14,087 bases of DNA from Flavobacterium sp. (lineage in GTDB: Bacteria > Bacteroidota > Bacteroidia > Flavobacteriales > Flavobacteriaceae), in contig NZ_JASLCE010000144.1 of the NCBI RefSeq assembly GCF_030146175.1, forward strand, positions 1-14,087, read 5' to 3'. Positions 1 to 9,268 of the stretch are shown piece after piece. Position numbers and translations under genes: made by a program. Every line of letters begins with the position of its first letter. Within the stretch, counting starts at the first letter, position 1. The notes under the pieces were generated by a model. It saw only the letters and a list, made by a program, of their open reading frames with translations, was not told the origin of the DNA and made no database searches.

Positions 1-181
1 TGGAGCTTCTAAATTAGCAGTAGTTAAAGCTGTTAAAGAATTAACAGGTTTAGGTCTTAAAGAAGCAAAAGATTTAGTAGACGGTGCTCCTTCAAATGTT
101 AAAGAAGGTGTTTCTAAAGACGAGGCTGAAGGTCTTAAAAAATCTTTAGAAGAGGCTGGAGCAGTAGTTGAGCTTAAATAA
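1..181 (+). CDS. rplL: 50S ribosomal protein L7/L12, C-terminal part (5' end outside window)
   Basis: L7/L12 forms the flexible stalk of the large ribosomal subunit and recruits translation GTPases such as EF-G and EF-Tu. Only the last 59 codons are here, read from base 2 to the TAA at 179-181. They cover most of the globular C-terminal domain, including the family motif [12 protein letters not shown] and the ending [10 protein letters not shown], which match the E. coli protein closely. The N-terminal dimerisation domain and hinge lie upstream of the window. The order rplL-rpoB-rpoC is the usual bacterial one, so rplJ and other ribosomal protein genes are expected just upstream. A terminator-like hairpin begins 23 nt after the stop, so part of the transcription probably ends here. 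The identification is secure. Confidence 0.97.
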   Translation, partial: GASKLAVVKAVKELTGLGLKEAKDLVDGAPSNVKEGVSKDEAEGLKKSLEEAGAVVELK

Positions 182-204
182 GCTAAGCTTACTCTAAAAA
201 GCTA

Positions 205-248
205 GGTTTAGGCCTTGAGAAAAAATCTCAAAGGCCTAAACCATTTTG
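205..248 (+). terminator. Terminator-like hairpin between rplL and rpoB (likely partial terminator or processing site)
   Basis: Bases 205-220 (GGTTTAGGCCTTGAGA) pair with 226-242 (TCTCAAAGGCCTAAACC), leaving one bulged A and a loop of five A's. The sequence TTTTG follows at 244-248. This gives 16 base pairs with a GGCC core, so it should be stable. The T-run is short and starts after an intervening A, which suggests partial rather than complete termination. In E. coli the rplL-rpoB spacer holds an attenuator and an RNase III site that set the ratio of ribosomal protein to polymerase transcripts. A similar role here is inferred from position and shape. Confidence 0.75.
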
Positions 249-274
249 CGTATAATAAAATTATGGTATCTTCT
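245..274 (+). promoter_or_regulatory. Weak candidate rpoB promoter of the Bacteroidota type
   Basis: TTTG at 245-248, an 18-nt spacer, and TATCTTCT at 267-274 resemble the Bacteroidota pattern of a -33 TTTG and a -7 TAnnTTTG, with two mismatches in the -7 box. The -33 box would overlap the T-run of the hairpin just upstream. A TATAAT string at 251-256 has no good partner box. Such matches are common in AT-rich DNA, so this is a suggestion only. If real, the rpoB transcript would have a leader of about 160 nt. Confidence 0.25.
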
Positions 275-440
275 AGTGTACAATAATTTGAAATGCAACC
301 CCTTTTAATCGGTACGAAGAAAGAAAATGAAATATAACTTTCTGTTCATTTTCAGAGATGTATCGGTTTAAAAAAGAAAGTACAATTACTCTGTGTATTT
401 ACACAAAATTACTTTTTTTTAATCAAAATTTTGTCCATTG
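249..440 (+). other. rpoB upstream leader with several inverted repeats
   Basis: This AT-rich stretch carries no convincing reading frame. A 9-bp perfect inverted repeat, GAAAATGAA (323-331) with TTCATTTTC (345-353), could form a stem with a 13-nt loop. TGTGTA (392-397) pairs with TACACA (400-405). ACAAAATT (403-410) pairs with AATTTTGT (427-434) and would bring structure to within 7 nt of the rpoB ATG. The last two share bases 403-405 and so exclude each other. There is also an imperfect direct repeat beginning ATCGGT at 308 and 362. No known riboswitch was recognised. The stems are AT-rich and individually weak. Confidence 0.4.
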
Positions 441-3400
441 ATGTTAACAAATCAGACTGAAAGATTAAATTTCGCCTCGACGAAAAACATCCCTGATTAT
501 CCGGATTTCCTAGATATTCAGGTAAAATCTTTTAAAGATTTCTTCCAATTGGAAACCAAATCTGACGAAAGAGGTAACGAAGGTCTATATAATACCTTCA
601 TGGAAAACTTCCCAATTACAGATACAAGAAATCAATTTGTATTGGAATTCCTTGATTACTTTGTTGATCCGCCACGTTATACTATTGAAGAGTGTATCGA
701 TAGAGGATTAACCTACAGTGTGCCGTTAAAAGCACGTTTAAAATTGTATTGTACCGATCCGGAACACGAAGACTTCGAAACGATAGTTCAGGATGTGTAT
801 TTAGGTACAATCCCATACATGACACCAAGCGGAACTTTCGTAATCAACGGAGCCGAGCGTGTTGTTGTTTCTCAGTTACACCGTTCACCGGGTGTGTTTT
901 TCGGACAATCTTTCCATGCGAATGGAACAAAATTATACTCTGCCAGAGTAATTCCTTTTAAAGGATCTTGGATTGAATTTGCTACCGATATCAACAGCGT
1001 TATGTATGCTTATATCGATAGAAAGAAAAAATTACCAGTAACTACTCTTTTCCGTGCTATCGGATTTGAAAGAGATAAAGATATCTTGGAAATCTTTGAC
1101 CTTGCTGAAGAAATCAAAGTTTCTAAAACCGGTCTTAAAAAATATATCGGTCGTCGTTTGGCTGCACGTGTTTTAAATACATGGCATGAAGACTTCGTAG
1201 ATGAGGATACGGGAGAAGTAGTATCGATTGAGCGTAACGAAATTATCCTGGATCGTGATACGATTTTGGATAAAGACAATGTAGAGGAAATTATCGATGC
1301 TAACGTAAAAGCCATCTTGTTACACAAAGAAGATAACAACCAGGCGGATTACGCGATTATCCACAATACCTTACAAAAAGACCCTACCAACTCTGAAAAA
1401 GAAGCCGTAGAGCACATTTACCGTCAGTTGCGTAACGCAGAACCGCCTGATGAGGAAACCGCTCGTGGTATTATCGATAAATTATTCTTCTCAGATCAAC
1501 GTTATAACTTAGGTGAAGTTGGTCGTTACAGAATGAATAAAAAATTAGGTTTGGATATCCCAATGGAAAAACAAGTGTTGACCAAAGAGGATATCATTAC
1601 AATCGTAAAATATCTGATCGAATTGATCAACTCTAAAGCTGAGATTGATGATATCGACCACTTATCAAACCGTCGTGTACGTACTGTTGGTGAACAATTG
1701 TCGGCACAATTTGGTGTAGGTTTAGCTCGTATGGCCAGAACCATCCGCGAAAGAATGAACGTTAGAGATAACGAGGTGTTTACACCAATCGATTTGATTA
1801 ATGCCAAAACATTATCATCGGTGATCAACTCTTTCTTCGGAACCAACCAGTTATCGCAGTTTATGGACCAAACGAATCCATTGGCTGAGATCACACACAA
1901 AAGAAGATTGTCTGCACTTGGACCTGGAGGTCTTTCGAGAGAGAGAGCCGGTTTCGAGGTACGTGACGTTCACTATACGCACTACGGACGTTTATGTCCG
2001 ATTGAAACACCGGAGGGACCAAACATTGGTTTGATTTCATCTCTTGGAGTTTATGCGAAAGTAAATGGAATGGGATTCATCGAAACACCATACCGTAAAG
2101 TAGAAAACGGTAAAGTGAATCTGGTTGAAACACCAATCTATTTAAGCGCAGAAGAAGAAGAAGGTAAGATGATCGCGCAGGCGAATATCGAAATGGACGA
2201 GAACGGAACGATCACTGCCGACAGAGTTATTGCTCGTGAAGAAGGTGACTTCCCGGTTGTTGAGCCAAACGTTGTTCACTATACTGACGTAGCACCGAAC
2301 CAGATTGCATCGATTTCAGCATCGTTAATTCCATTCTTGGAACACGATGATGCGAACCGTGCGTTGATGGGATCGAACATGATGCGACAGGCAGTTCCTT
2401 TATTACGACCAGAAGCACCAATTGTTGGTACCGGATTAGAGCGTCAGGTGGCGTCTGATTCCCGAGTATTGATTAATGCGGAAGGAAGCGGAACTGTTGA
2501 GTACGTTGATGCGAACATGATTACCATTAAATACGACAGAACCGATGCGGAAAGAGCGGTTAGCTTCGATCCGGACGAGAAAACGTATCAGTTAATTAAA
2601 TTTAGAAAAACCAACCAGAGTACGTCAATCAACCTAAAACCAATCGTAAGAAAAGGTGATAGAGTTGCAAAAGGACAAGTACTTTGTGAAGGATATGCAA
2701 CGCAAAACGGAGAGCTTGCTTTAGGACGTAACCTACAAGTAGCGTTTATGCCTTGGAAAGGGTATAACTTCGAGGATGCGATTGTAATTTCCGAAAAAGT
2801 AGTTCGCGACGATATCTTTACGTCAATCCACGTGGATGACTATTCATTGGAAGTGCGTGATACGAAATTGGGTAACGAAGAGTTAACCAACGATATCCCG
2901 AACGTAAGTGAGGAAGCGACTAAAGATTTGGATGAAAACGGTATGATCAGAATCGGAGCCGAGGTTAAACCTGGTGACATCCTGATCGGTAAAATCACAC
3001 CAAAAGGAGAATCCGATCCAACTCCGGAAGAGAAACTTTTACGTGCAATCTTTGGAGACAAAGCGGGTGATGTAAAAGATGCTTCATTAAAAGCGTCACC
3101 ATCATTACACGGTGTGGTATTAGACAAAAAATTATTCGCAAGAGCGGTAAAAGATAAACGCAAACGTTCTAAAGACAAAGACGATTTAGCACTATTGGAA
3201 ACCCAATTTGAAGTGAAATTCAATGAATTGAAAGACAGATTGGTAGAAAAATTGTTCGACATCGTTAATGGAAAAACATCTCAGGGTGTAATGAACGATT
3301 TAGGTGAAGAAGTATTACCAAAAGGTAAAAAATTCTCACAGAAAATGTTGTATGCAGTTGAAGATTTCGCACACTTAACAAAAGGTCAGTGGACTACAGA

Positions 3401-4253
3401 CGATGAAACCAATGCCATGGTGAACGACTTGATCCACAACTATAAAATTAAGTTAAACGACCTTCAGGGTGCTTTGAGAAGAGAGAAATTCACCATCACT
3501 GTTGGAGATGAATTACCATCCGGAATTTTAAAACTGGCTAAAGTTTACATCGCTAAGAAACGTAAACTGAAAGTGGGTGATAAAATGGCGGGACGTCACG
3601 GTAACAAAGGTATTGTTGCTAAGATCGTTCGTCAGGAGGATATGCCATTCCTTGAAGACGGAACACCGGTTGATATCGTATTGAATCCACTAGGGGTACC
3701 TTCCCGTATGAACATCGGTCAGATTTATGAGACCGTATTAGGATGGGCAGGACAAAAACTAGGTAAGAAATTTGCAACGCCAATTTTCGACGGAGCTTCT
3801 TTGGATGAAATCAATGCCTTAACAGACGAAGCGGGAATCCCAAGATTCGGACATACATACCTGTATGACGGAGGAACAGGAGAACGTTTCCACCAGCCGG
3901 CAACGGTAGGTATTATCTACATGTTGAAATTAGGACACATGGTTGATGATAAAATGCACGCACGTTCTATCGGTCCGTACTCATTGATTACGCAACAGCC
4001 TCTTGGAGGTAAAGCGCAATTCGGAGGTCAGCGTTTCGGAGAGATGGAGGTTTGGGCACTTGAAGCTTACGGTGCTTCCAGCACATTGAGAGAAATATTG
4101 ACTGTTAAATCGGATGACGTTATTGGTAGAGCGAAAACTTACGAAGCTATCGTTAAGGGAGAAACTATGCCGGAACCAGGATTACCAGAATCATTCAATG
4201 TATTAATGCATGAATTGAAAGGTCTTGGATTAGACATCAGATTAGAAGAATAA
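441..4253 (+). CDS. rpoB: DNA-directed RNA polymerase subunit beta
   Basis: RpoB is the second-largest subunit of RNA polymerase and forms one pincer of the DNA clamp and part of the active site. The protein is 1270 aa, full length for Bacteroidota. I start at ATG 441, giving [11 protein letters not shown] as remembered for Flavobacterium RpoB; an in-frame TTG just before it would add one residue. The rifampicin-binding segment runs at about 470-496, with D476, H486, R489, S491 and L493 at the E. coli 516, 526, 529, 531 and 533 positions, all the sensitive type. The motif [10 protein letters not shown] (770-779) carries the E778/D779 pair near the active site. [12 protein letters not shown] (1046-1057) carries K1048 and K1056, equivalent to E. 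coli K1065 and K1073. The C-terminal [17 protein letters not shown] block, which contacts beta', is intact. There is no Shine-Dalgarno sequence, as is usual in this phylum. It is followed 70 nt later by rpoC. No truncation or frameshift is seen. Confidence 0.99.
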   Translation: MLTNQTERLNFASTKNIPDYPDFLDIQVKSFKDFFQLETKSDERGNEGLYNTFMENFPITDTRNQFVLEFLDYFVDPPRYTIEECIDRGLTYSVPLKARLKLYCTDPEHEDFETIVQDVYLGTIPYMTPSGTFVINGAERVVVSQLHRSPGVFFGQSFHANGTKLYSARVIPFKGSWIEFATDINSVMYAYIDRKKKLPVTTLFRAIGFERDKDILEIFDLAEEIKVSKTGLKKYIGRRLAARVLNTWHEDFVDEDTGEVVSIERNEIILDRDTILDKDNVEEIIDANVKAILLHKEDNNQADYAIIHNTLQKDPTNSEKEAVEHIYRQLRNAEPPDEETARGIIDKLFFSDQRYNLGEVGRYRMNKKLGLDIPMEKQVLTKEDIITIVKYLIELINSKAEIDDIDHLSNRRVRTVGEQLSAQFGVGLARMARTIRERMNVRDNEVFTPIDLINAKTLSSVINSFFGTNQLSQFMDQTNPLAEITHKRRLSALGPGGLSRERAGFEVRDVHYTHYGRLCPIETPEGPNIGLISSLGVYAKVNGMGFIETPYRKVENGKVNLVETPIYLSAEEEEGKMIAQANIEMDENGTITADRVIAREEGDFPVVEPNVVHYTDVAPNQIASISASLIPFLEHDDANRALMGSNMMRQAVPLLRPEAPIVGTGLERQVASDSRVLINAEGSGTVEYVDANMITIKYDRTDAERAVSFDPDEKTYQLIKFRKTNQSTSINLKPIVRKGDRVAKGQVLCEGYATQNGELALGRNLQVAFMPWKGYNFEDAIVISEKVVRDDIFTSIHVDDYSLEVRDTKLGNEELTNDIPNVSEEATKDLDENGMIRIGAEVKPGDILIGKITPKGESDPTPEEKLLRAIFGDKAGDVKDASLKASPSLHGVVLDKKLFARAVKDKRKRSKDKDDLALLETQFEVKFNELKDRLVEKLFDIVNGKTSQGVMNDLGEEVLPKGKKFSQKMLYAVEDFAHLTKGQWTTDDETNAMVNDLIHNYKIKLNDLQGALRREKFTITVGDELPSGILKLAKVYIAKKRKLKVGDKMAGRHGNKGIVAKIVRQEDMPFLEDGTPVDIVLNPLGVPSRMNIGQIYETVLGWAGQKLGKKFATPIFDGASLDEINALTDEAGIPRFGHTYLYDGGTGERFHQPATVGIIYMLKLGHMVDDKMHARSIGPYSLITQQPLGGKAQFGGQRFGEMEVWALEAYGASSTLREILTVKSDDVIGRAKTYEAIVKGETMPEPGLPESFNVLMHELKGLGLDIRLEE

Positions 4254-4261
4254 ATTTACAC

Positions 4262-4290
4262 GGGAGTAGTCTTCGGATTACTCCCTTTTA
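4262..4290 (+). terminator. UUCG-capped hairpin with a short T-run between rpoB and rpoC
   Basis: GGGAGTAGTC (4262-4271) pairs with GATTACTCCC (4276-4285) through ten base pairs, one of them G-T, around the loop TTCG. The closing pair is C-G, so the RNA would carry the unusually stable C(UUCG)G tetraloop. TTTTA follows directly. It starts 9 nt after the rpoB stop codon and ends 33 nt before the rpoC start. It has the shape of an intrinsic terminator, but sits inside an operon whose downstream gene is essential. It is therefore probably a leaky terminator, a processing site or an mRNA-stabilising element. The structure is plain in the sequence; the role is inferred. Confidence 0.7.
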
Positions 4291-4323
4291 TAGCGTTTTA
4301 AATAAATCGATAGTATTCATATC

Positions 4324-7300
4324 ATGACGAGATTAAAAGATAAAAATACCGTTAAAAGATTTAACAAAATTTCGATAGGTCTTGCTTCTCCGGAATCTAT
4401 TTTGGCAGAATCAAGAGGTGAGGTTTTAAAACCGGAAACCATCAACTATCGTACCCATAAACCAGAGCGTGATGGTCTTTTCTGCGAGCGAATTTTCGGT
4501 CCGGTAAAAGACTTCGAATGTGCCTGCGGAAAATACAAAAGAATCCGTTATAAAGGAATCGTTTGTGACCGTTGTGGAGTTGAAGTTACTGAGAAAAAAG
4601 TACGTAGAGACAGAGTAGGACACATTAACCTGGTAGTGCCAATCGCACACATCTGGTATTTCCGTTCCCTTCCGAATAAAATCGGTTATATCCTTGGATT
4701 ACCATCCAAAAAACTGGATATGATTATTTACTACGAAAGATACGTAGTAATTCAGCCGGGTATTGCAAAAGGACCAGACGGAGAAACATTAAAGACCCTG
4801 GATTTCTTAACGGAAGAAGAATACCTGAACATTCAGGATAGTCTTCCAATGGAAAACCAATATTTAGACGATACCGATCCGAACAAATTCATTGCTAAAA
4901 TGGGTGCGGAATGTATCATGGACTTATTAGCGCGTATTGACCTGGATTCGTTATCCTACGATCTACGTCACGCGGCGAATAACGAAACGTCTAAACAACG
5001 TAAAACGGAAGCCTTAAAACGACTACAGGTAGTAGAATCGTTCCGTGAAGCGAACAACAACCGCGAAAACCGTCCGGAATGGATGATTTTAAAAGTAATC
5101 CCGGTTATCCCGCCAGAATTACGTCCGTTGGTGCCGCTTGATGGTGGACGTTTTGCAACATCCGATTTGAACGACCTTTACAGACGAGTAATCATCCGTA
5201 ACAACCGTTTAAAACGATTAATGGAAATCAAAGCACCGGAAGTGATTTTGAGAAACGAAAAACGTATGCTACAGGAATCGGTAGACTCGTTATTCGATAA
5301 CACCAGAAAAGCTTCTGCTGTAAAAACAGAATCAAACAGACCATTGAAATCCCTATCGGATTCCTTAAAAGGAAAACAAGGGCGTTTCCGTCAGAACTTA
5401 TTAGGTAAACGTGTGGATTATTCAGCGCGTTCGGTAATTGTTGTTGGACCGGAAATGAAATTATTCGAATGTGGTCTTCCAAAAGATATGGCTGCCGAGC
5501 TGTACAAACCATTCGTTATTCGTAAGTTAATCGAAAGAGGAATCGTTAAAACGGTAAAATCAGCTAAGAAAATTATCGACAAAAAAGAGCCGGTAGTATG
5601 GGATATCCTTGAAAACGTAATTAAAGGTCACCCGGTATTACTAAACCGTGCTCCTACGTTGCACCGTTTGGGTATCCAGGCGTTCCAGCCAAAACTAATC
5701 GAAGGTAAAGCGATCCAGTTACACCCGTTAGTGTGTACGGCGTTTAATGCCGATTTCGATGGTGACCAGATGGCGGTTCACTTACCGCTTGGACCGGAGG
5801 CTATTTTGGAAGCACAATTATTAATGTTGGCTTCTCACAATATCCTTAACCCGGCGAACGGAGCTCCGATTACGGTACCTTCTCAAGACATGGTTTTGGG
5901 TCTGTACTACATGACCAAAGAACGTTTGTCTACGGAAACGCACAAAATCTTAGGAGAAGGATTAACTTTCTATTCTGCCGAAGAGGTAAACATCGCGTTA
6001 AACGAAGGAAAACTGGAATTGAATGCCCGTGTTAAAATCCGTGCAAAAGATTTTAACGAAAACGGAGAATTAGTATACAAAATCATCCAGACCACTGCCG
6101 GAAGAGTATTATTTAACGAAGTAGTACCGGAAGCTGCTGGATATATCAATGAAGTATTAACTAAGAAAAGCTTACGTGATATTATCGGTAAGATTTTAAG
6201 TGTTACCGATGTACCTACAACGGCTGCCTTCTTGGATAATATGAAAGATATGGGATACCGATTCGCTTTCAAAGGAGGATTATCCTTCTCTTTGGGAGAT
6301 ATCAAAATCCCGGATCAAAAACAAGATTTGATCGCCGATGCAAACAGTCAGGTTGAAGGAATTTCCATGAACTATAACATGGGTCTTATCACCAATAACG
6401 AACGTTACAATCAGGTAATTGACGTGTGGACTTCAACGAATGCATTATTAACGGAGTTAGCGATGAAAAACATTAGAGAAGACCAGCAAGGATTCAACTC
6501 GGTGTATATGATGCTTGACTCTGGGGCGAGGGGATCGAAAGAGCAGATCCGTCAGTTAACCGGTATGCGTGGATTGATGGCGAAGCCTAAAAAATCGACT
6601 GCTGGTGGTGGTGAGATTATCGAAAACCCGATCTTATCGAACTTTAAAGAAGGTCTTTCGATCTTAGAATACTTTATCTCGACGCACGGTGCCCGTAAAG
6701 GTCTTGCGGATACGGCTCTTAAAACGGCCGATGCCGGATACCTAACCAGAAGGTTACACGACGTATCTCAGGATGTAATCGTGAACTCTGTGGATTGTGG
6801 TACATTACGTGGTGTTGAAGTATCGGCATTGAAAAAGAATGAAGAGATCGTTGAAACATTAGGAGAAAGAATCTTAGGTCGTGTAGCGTTACAGGATGTA
6901 ATCAACCCGCTAACAAGCGAAGTATTGGTTGCAGCGGGTGAAGAAATCACCGAAGCTATCGTAAAAGCGATCGATGCGTCTCCAGTTGAAAAAGTAGATG
7001 TTCGTTCACCATTAACGTGTGAAGCCGGAAAAGGAATCTGTGCAAAATGTTACGGACGTAACTTGGCTACCGGAAAAATGACTCAAAGAGGTGAAGCTGT
7101 CGGAGTAATTGCAGCACAATCGATTGGGGAACCGGGAACACAGTTAACACTACGTACGTTCCACGTGGGAGGTACCGCAGGTAACATCTCTGAAGAATCA
7201 AGCATTATCACGAAATTCCGCGGAAGATTAGAGATCGAAGATTTAAAAACCGTTAAAGGTGAAGACAACGAAGGTAACACTACCGATATCGTAATTTCAC

Positions 7301-8622
7301 GTTCAACCGAGTTGAAATTGATCGACGAAACAACCGGAATCGTATTGAATACACACAATATCCCTTACGGATCTAGCATCTTTGTAAAAGACGGTGATAT
7401 TGTGGATAAAGGAACAACCATCTGTAAATGGGATCCATATAACGGGGTAATTATTTCTGAATTTACCGGTAAGGTAGCTTACGAAGATATCGAGCAAGGA
7501 CAAACGTTCATGGTTGAAATCGATGAGCAAACCGGATTCCAGGAAAAAGTAATCTCTGAGGGAAGAAATAAAAAATTAATCCCTACTTTATTGATCTACG
7601 GAAAAGATGGTGAATTGATCCGTTCGTACAACTTACCGGTGGGTGCCCACCTTATGGTTGATGACGGTGAGAAAATTAAAGCCGGTAAAATTTTAGTAAA
7701 AATCCCACGTCGTTCGTCTAAAGCGGGTGATATCACGGGAGGTTTACCAAGAATTACCGAGTTATTAGAAGCACGTAACCCATCGAACCCGGCTGTAGTT
7801 TCTGAAATCGACGGAGTAGTATCTTTTGGAAAAATCAAAAGAGGTAACCGTGAGATCGTGGTTGAGTCGAAGTTCGGTGAGATTAAAAAATACCTTGTAA
7901 AACTTTCCAACCAGATTCTGGTTCAGGAGAACGATTACGTAAGAGCGGGTATGCCATTATCAGACGGAGCGATTACTCCGGATGATATCTTAAGAATCCA
8001 GGGACCATCTGCTGTACAACAGTACTTGGTAAATGAGATTCAGGAAGTATACCGTTTACAAGGGGTAAAAATTAACGACAAGCACTTTGAGGTTGTAATC
8101 CGTCAGATGATGCGTAAAGTACAGATTCAGGATCCGGGAGATACCCTTTTCTTAGAAGATCAGTTGGCTCACACCAGCGACTTTATCGTAGAAAACGACA
8201 AATTATACGGAATGAAAGTGGTAGAAGATGCAGGAGATTCCGATAGCCTGAAAGCAGGACAAATCGTATCGCCAAGAGAATTGAGAGACGAAAACTCAAT
8301 CCTGAAACGAAACGACAGAAACCTGGTAGTAGCAAGAGACGTAGTTCCGGCAACGGCAACTCCGATTCTTCAGGGTATTACAAGAGCATCGTTACAAACG
8401 AAGTCGTTTATCTCGGCTGCATCGTTCCAGGAAACAACAAAAGTATTGAACGAAGCTGCAGTAGCTGGAAAAGTGGACGGATTGGAAGGACTAAAAGAAA
8501 ACGTTATCGTAGGACACAGAATCCCTGCCGGAACCGGTATGAGAGATTACGATAACATCATCGTAGGTTCTAAAGAGGAGTTCAACGAATTAATGGCTGC
8601 TAAAGAAGAATTTAATTACTAA
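4324..8622 (+). CDS. rpoC: DNA-directed RNA polymerase subunit beta'
   Basis: RpoC is the largest RNA polymerase subunit and holds the catalytic magnesium. The protein is 1432 aa and complete. The N-terminal zinc site is C66, C68, C81 and C84. The catalytic motif NADFDGDQM lies at 475-483, with the three metal-binding aspartates D477, D479 and D481. The second zinc site is C825, C899, C906 and C909. The bridge helix/trigger loop segment [19 protein letters not shown] leads to R944, T945, F946 and H947, matching E. coli R933 to H936; L943 replaces the E. coli methionine M932. About 190 residues (roughly 951-1138) then separate this from [15 protein letters not shown], which is the place and size of the SI3 insertion known from E. 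coli beta'. The C-terminal part that meets omega is present. ATG 4324 gives the expected start [14 protein letters not shown]. The stop lies 5 nt before the next gene, so the two are almost certainly co-transcribed. All key residues are intact. Confidence 0.99.
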   Translation: MTRLKDKNTVKRFNKISIGLASPESILAESRGEVLKPETINYRTHKPERDGLFCERIFGPVKDFECACGKYKRIRYKGIVCDRCGVEVTEKKVRRDRVGHINLVVPIAHIWYFRSLPNKIGYILGLPSKKLDMIIYYERYVVIQPGIAKGPDGETLKTLDFLTEEEYLNIQDSLPMENQYLDDTDPNKFIAKMGAECIMDLLARIDLDSLSYDLRHAANNETSKQRKTEALKRLQVVESFREANNNRENRPEWMILKVIPVIPPELRPLVPLDGGRFATSDLNDLYRRVIIRNNRLKRLMEIKAPEVILRNEKRMLQESVDSLFDNTRKASAVKTESNRPLKSLSDSLKGKQGRFRQNLLGKRVDYSARSVIVVGPEMKLFECGLPKDMAAELYKPFVIRKLIERGIVKTVKSAKKIIDKKEPVVWDILENVIKGHPVLLNRAPTLHRLGIQAFQPKLIEGKAIQLHPLVCTAFNADFDGDQMAVHLPLGPEAILEAQLLMLASHNILNPANGAPITVPSQDMVLGLYYMTKERLSTETHKILGEGLTFYSAEEVNIALNEGKLELNARVKIRAKDFNENGELVYKIIQTTAGRVLFNEVVPEAAGYINEVLTKKSLRDIIGKILSVTDVPTTAAFLDNMKDMGYRFAFKGGLSFSLGDIKIPDQKQDLIADANSQVEGISMNYNMGLITNNERYNQVIDVWTSTNALLTELAMKNIREDQQGFNSVYMMLDSGARGSKEQIRQLTGMRGLMAKPKKSTAGGGEIIENPILSNFKEGLSILEYFISTHGARKGLADTALKTADAGYLTRRLHDVSQDVIVNSVDCGTLRGVEVSALKKNEEIVETLGERILGRVALQDVINPLTSEVLVAAGEEITEAIVKAIDASPVEKVDVRSPLTCEAGKGICAKCYGRNLATGKMTQRGEAVGVIAAQSIGEPGTQLTLRTFHVGGTAGNISEESSIITKFRGRLEIEDLKTVKGEDNEGNTTDIVISRSTELKLIDETTGIVLNTHNIPYGSSIFVKDGDIVDKGTTICKWDPYNGVIISEFTGKVAYEDIEQGQTFMVEIDEQTGFQEKVISEGRNKKLIPTLLIYGKDGELIRSYNLPVGAHLMVDDGEKIKAGKILVKIPRRSSKAGDITGGLPRITELLEARNPSNPAVVSEIDGVVSFGKIKRGNREIVVESKFGEIKKYLVKLSNQILVQENDYVRAGMPLSDGAITPDDILRIQGPSAVQQYLVNEIQEVYRLQGVKINDKHFEVVIRQMMRKVQIQDPGDTLFLEDQLAHTSDFIVENDKLYGMKVVEDAGDSDSLKAGQIVSPRELRDENSILKRNDRNLVVARDVVPATATPILQGITRASLQTKSFISAASFQETTKVLNEAAVAGKVDGLEGLKENVIVGHRIPAGTGMRDYDNIIVGSKEEFNELMAAKEEFNY

Positions 8623-8627
8623 GCATC

Positions 8628-8936
8628 ATGAGTGAGAATAAGCAACAAGGTCAAATCAACATTGAGTTGGACGAGCAAACGGCAGATGGGATTTATTCCA
8701 ATCTGGCGATCATCAACCACTCGAATACCGAATTTGTAATTGATTATATCAATATCATGCCGGGTGTGCCAAAAGCGAAAGTAAAATCCAGAATTATACT
8801 AACGCCACAACACGCCAAGCGTTTATTGGGAGCTTTAGCCGAAAATATCAATCGGTTTGAAGCTGCTCACGGTGAAATAAAAGAAGCAGAAATGCCTTCT
8901 ATTCCATTAAATTTCGGGCCAACTGGCCAAGCATAA
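8628..8936 (+). CDS. DUF3467 family protein, small conserved protein downstream of rpoC
   Basis: A 102-aa soluble protein with no signal peptide or membrane segment, so probably cytoplasmic. I recognise it as a DUF3467 protein by the segments QINIELDEQTADGIYSNLA, FVIDYINIMPG and SRIILTPQHAKRLLGALAEN. The first two look like beta strands carrying conserved acidic and asparagine positions. The third ends in an amphipathic helix, followed by a short acidic and then proline/glycine-rich tail. The molecular function is not known to me. The ATG lies 5 nt after the rpoC stop and the terminator begins 4 nt after this gene's stop, so it is the last gene of the polymerase operon and should be made together with RpoB and RpoC. 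From memory this placement after rpoC recurs in related Bacteroidota, which would fit a role linked to transcription; that is an inference. The reading frame and family are fairly sure. Confidence 0.88.
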   Translation: MSENKQQGQINIELDEQTADGIYSNLAIINHSNTEFVIDYINIMPGVPKAKVKSRIILTPQHAKRLLGALAENINRFEAAHGEIKEAEMPSIPLNFGPTGQA

Positions 8937-8940
8937 TAGA

Positions 8941-8970
8941 AAGCCTCTCAATTTTGAGAGGCTTTTTTTT
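8941..8970 (+). terminator. Strong intrinsic terminator of the rpoBC operon
   Basis: AAGCCTCTCA (8941-8950) pairs perfectly with TGAGAGGCTT (8955-8964); the pairing can extend one step inward to leave a 2-nt loop. A run of T's continues to 8970, eight in all counting those in the stem. It starts 4 nt after the stop codon of the DUF3467 gene. The GC-rich lower stem plus long T-run is the textbook form of a Rho-independent terminator, and no further co-directional gene begins for about 300 nt. Confidence 0.95.
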
Positions 8971-8981
8971 GAGTAAAATTT

Positions 8982-9014
8982 ACACCTGTCAGGTTTTTAA
9001 AACCTGACAGGTGT
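8982..9014. repeat. Perfect 33-bp palindrome (16-bp arms, 1-nt centre), likely an interspersed palindromic element
   Basis: ACACCTGTCAGGTTTT (8982-8997) is the exact reverse complement of AAAACCTGACAGGTGT (8999-9014), with a single T between them. Each arm also contains a smaller near-palindrome, ACCTG-T-CAGGT and its mirror. The element can thus form one long hairpin or two short ones. It lies 11 nt after the operon terminator, in non-coding DNA. From memory, ACCTGTCAGG-type palindromes are frequent between genes in Flavobacterium genomes, so it is probably one copy of a dispersed element; copy number cannot be seen from one window. It might instead act as a bidirectional terminator or a protein-binding site. 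Confidence 0.8.
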
Positions 9015-9187
9015 TCTTGTTTAAATTGGTTTTTATTGCAAAATGCATTGTTTTTAGATTGACGTGATTTTAAATAATCAGGTATTATCATATTTTTATC
9101 AGAATGCAGTCACAAAAAGAACAACTTTTTAAAACAATACAAACTTTTTATAAACGAATTGTGAAAAATAAAAATTAATAAATCTTA
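9015..9187. other. AT-rich non-coding spacer
   Basis: Together with its flanks this belongs to the 332-nt gene-free stretch between the DUF3467 gene and the surface-protein gene. Besides the terminator and palindrome to its left and the promoter candidate to its right, the only notable item is a pair of similar 13-14-nt blocks, AACTTTTTAAAAC at 9123-9135 and AACTTTTTATAAAC at 9142-9155, spaced 19 nt apart. They could be regulator sites upstream of the promoter or chance in AT-rich DNA. A 24-codon frame at 9104-9178 shows no support as a gene. Confidence 0.5.
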
Positions 9188-9219
9188 TTTGTGATATACT
9201 TTGTTAAGTGTTAATATTG
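9188..9219 (+). promoter_or_regulatory. Candidate Bacteroidota-type promoter for the surface-protein gene
   Basis: TTTG at 9188-9191 and TAATATTG at 9212-9219, 20 nt apart, fit the Bacteroidota pattern TTTG / TAnnTTTG with one mismatch. The start of transcription would fall at roughly 9225-9228, giving a leader of about 42 nt before ATG 9269. This favours that ATG over the in-frame ATG at 9227, which would sit at or before the transcript start. The box quality and the fitting distance to the gene make it plausible, but it is unproven. Confidence 0.45.
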
Positions 9220-9236
9220 TTATAAAATGTTTAAAA

Positions 9237-9260
9237 ATTTAGTAATTTCACTTACTAAAT
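9237..9260 (+). promoter_or_regulatory. Stem-loop in the 5' leader of the surface-protein gene
   Basis: ATTTAGTAA (9237-9245) pairs perfectly with TTACTAAAT (9252-9260) around the 6-nt loop TTTCAC. The stem ends 8 nt before ATG 9269, where a ribosome would bind. It is AT-rich and so only moderately stable. It could equally be a two-fold symmetric operator just downstream of the candidate promoter. The symmetry is certain; the role is inferred. Confidence 0.45.
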
Positions 9261-9268
9261 CATTTTGT

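Noticed and set aside
251..256. TATAAT as a sigma-70 style -10 box for rpoB
   Set aside because: Bacteroidota primary sigma factors use TAnnTTTG-type boxes, and there is no suitable upstream box at the right distance, since that position falls in the terminator hairpin.
438..440. TTG as the rpoB start codon, one codon before the ATG
   Set aside because: The ATG at 441 gives the N-terminus [11 protein letters not shown] expected for Flavobacterium RpoB; a TTG start directly before an ATG has nothing to support it.
951..1138. The roughly 190-residue insertion after the RpoC trigger loop (residue numbering) as a novel domain
   Set aside because: Its place and length match the known SI3 insertion of beta', so it is an expected feature.
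8915..8930. GGCC-AACT-GGCC inverted repeat at the end of the DUF3467 gene
   Set aside because: Four-base arms made of a self-complementary word; likely chance and too short to matter beside the adjacent terminator.
9104..9178. A 24-codon frame encoding a short lysine-rich peptide (MQSQKEQLFK...)
   Set aside because: It is very short, sits in AT-rich spacer DNA, lacks a promoter or recognisable family, and such frames arise often by chance.
9227..9268. In-frame ATG at 9227 as start of the surface protein (adds [14 protein letters not shown])
   Set aside because: The candidate promoter would begin transcription about there, and the region holds a 9-bp stem-loop that fits an untranslated leader better. 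It cannot be excluded.
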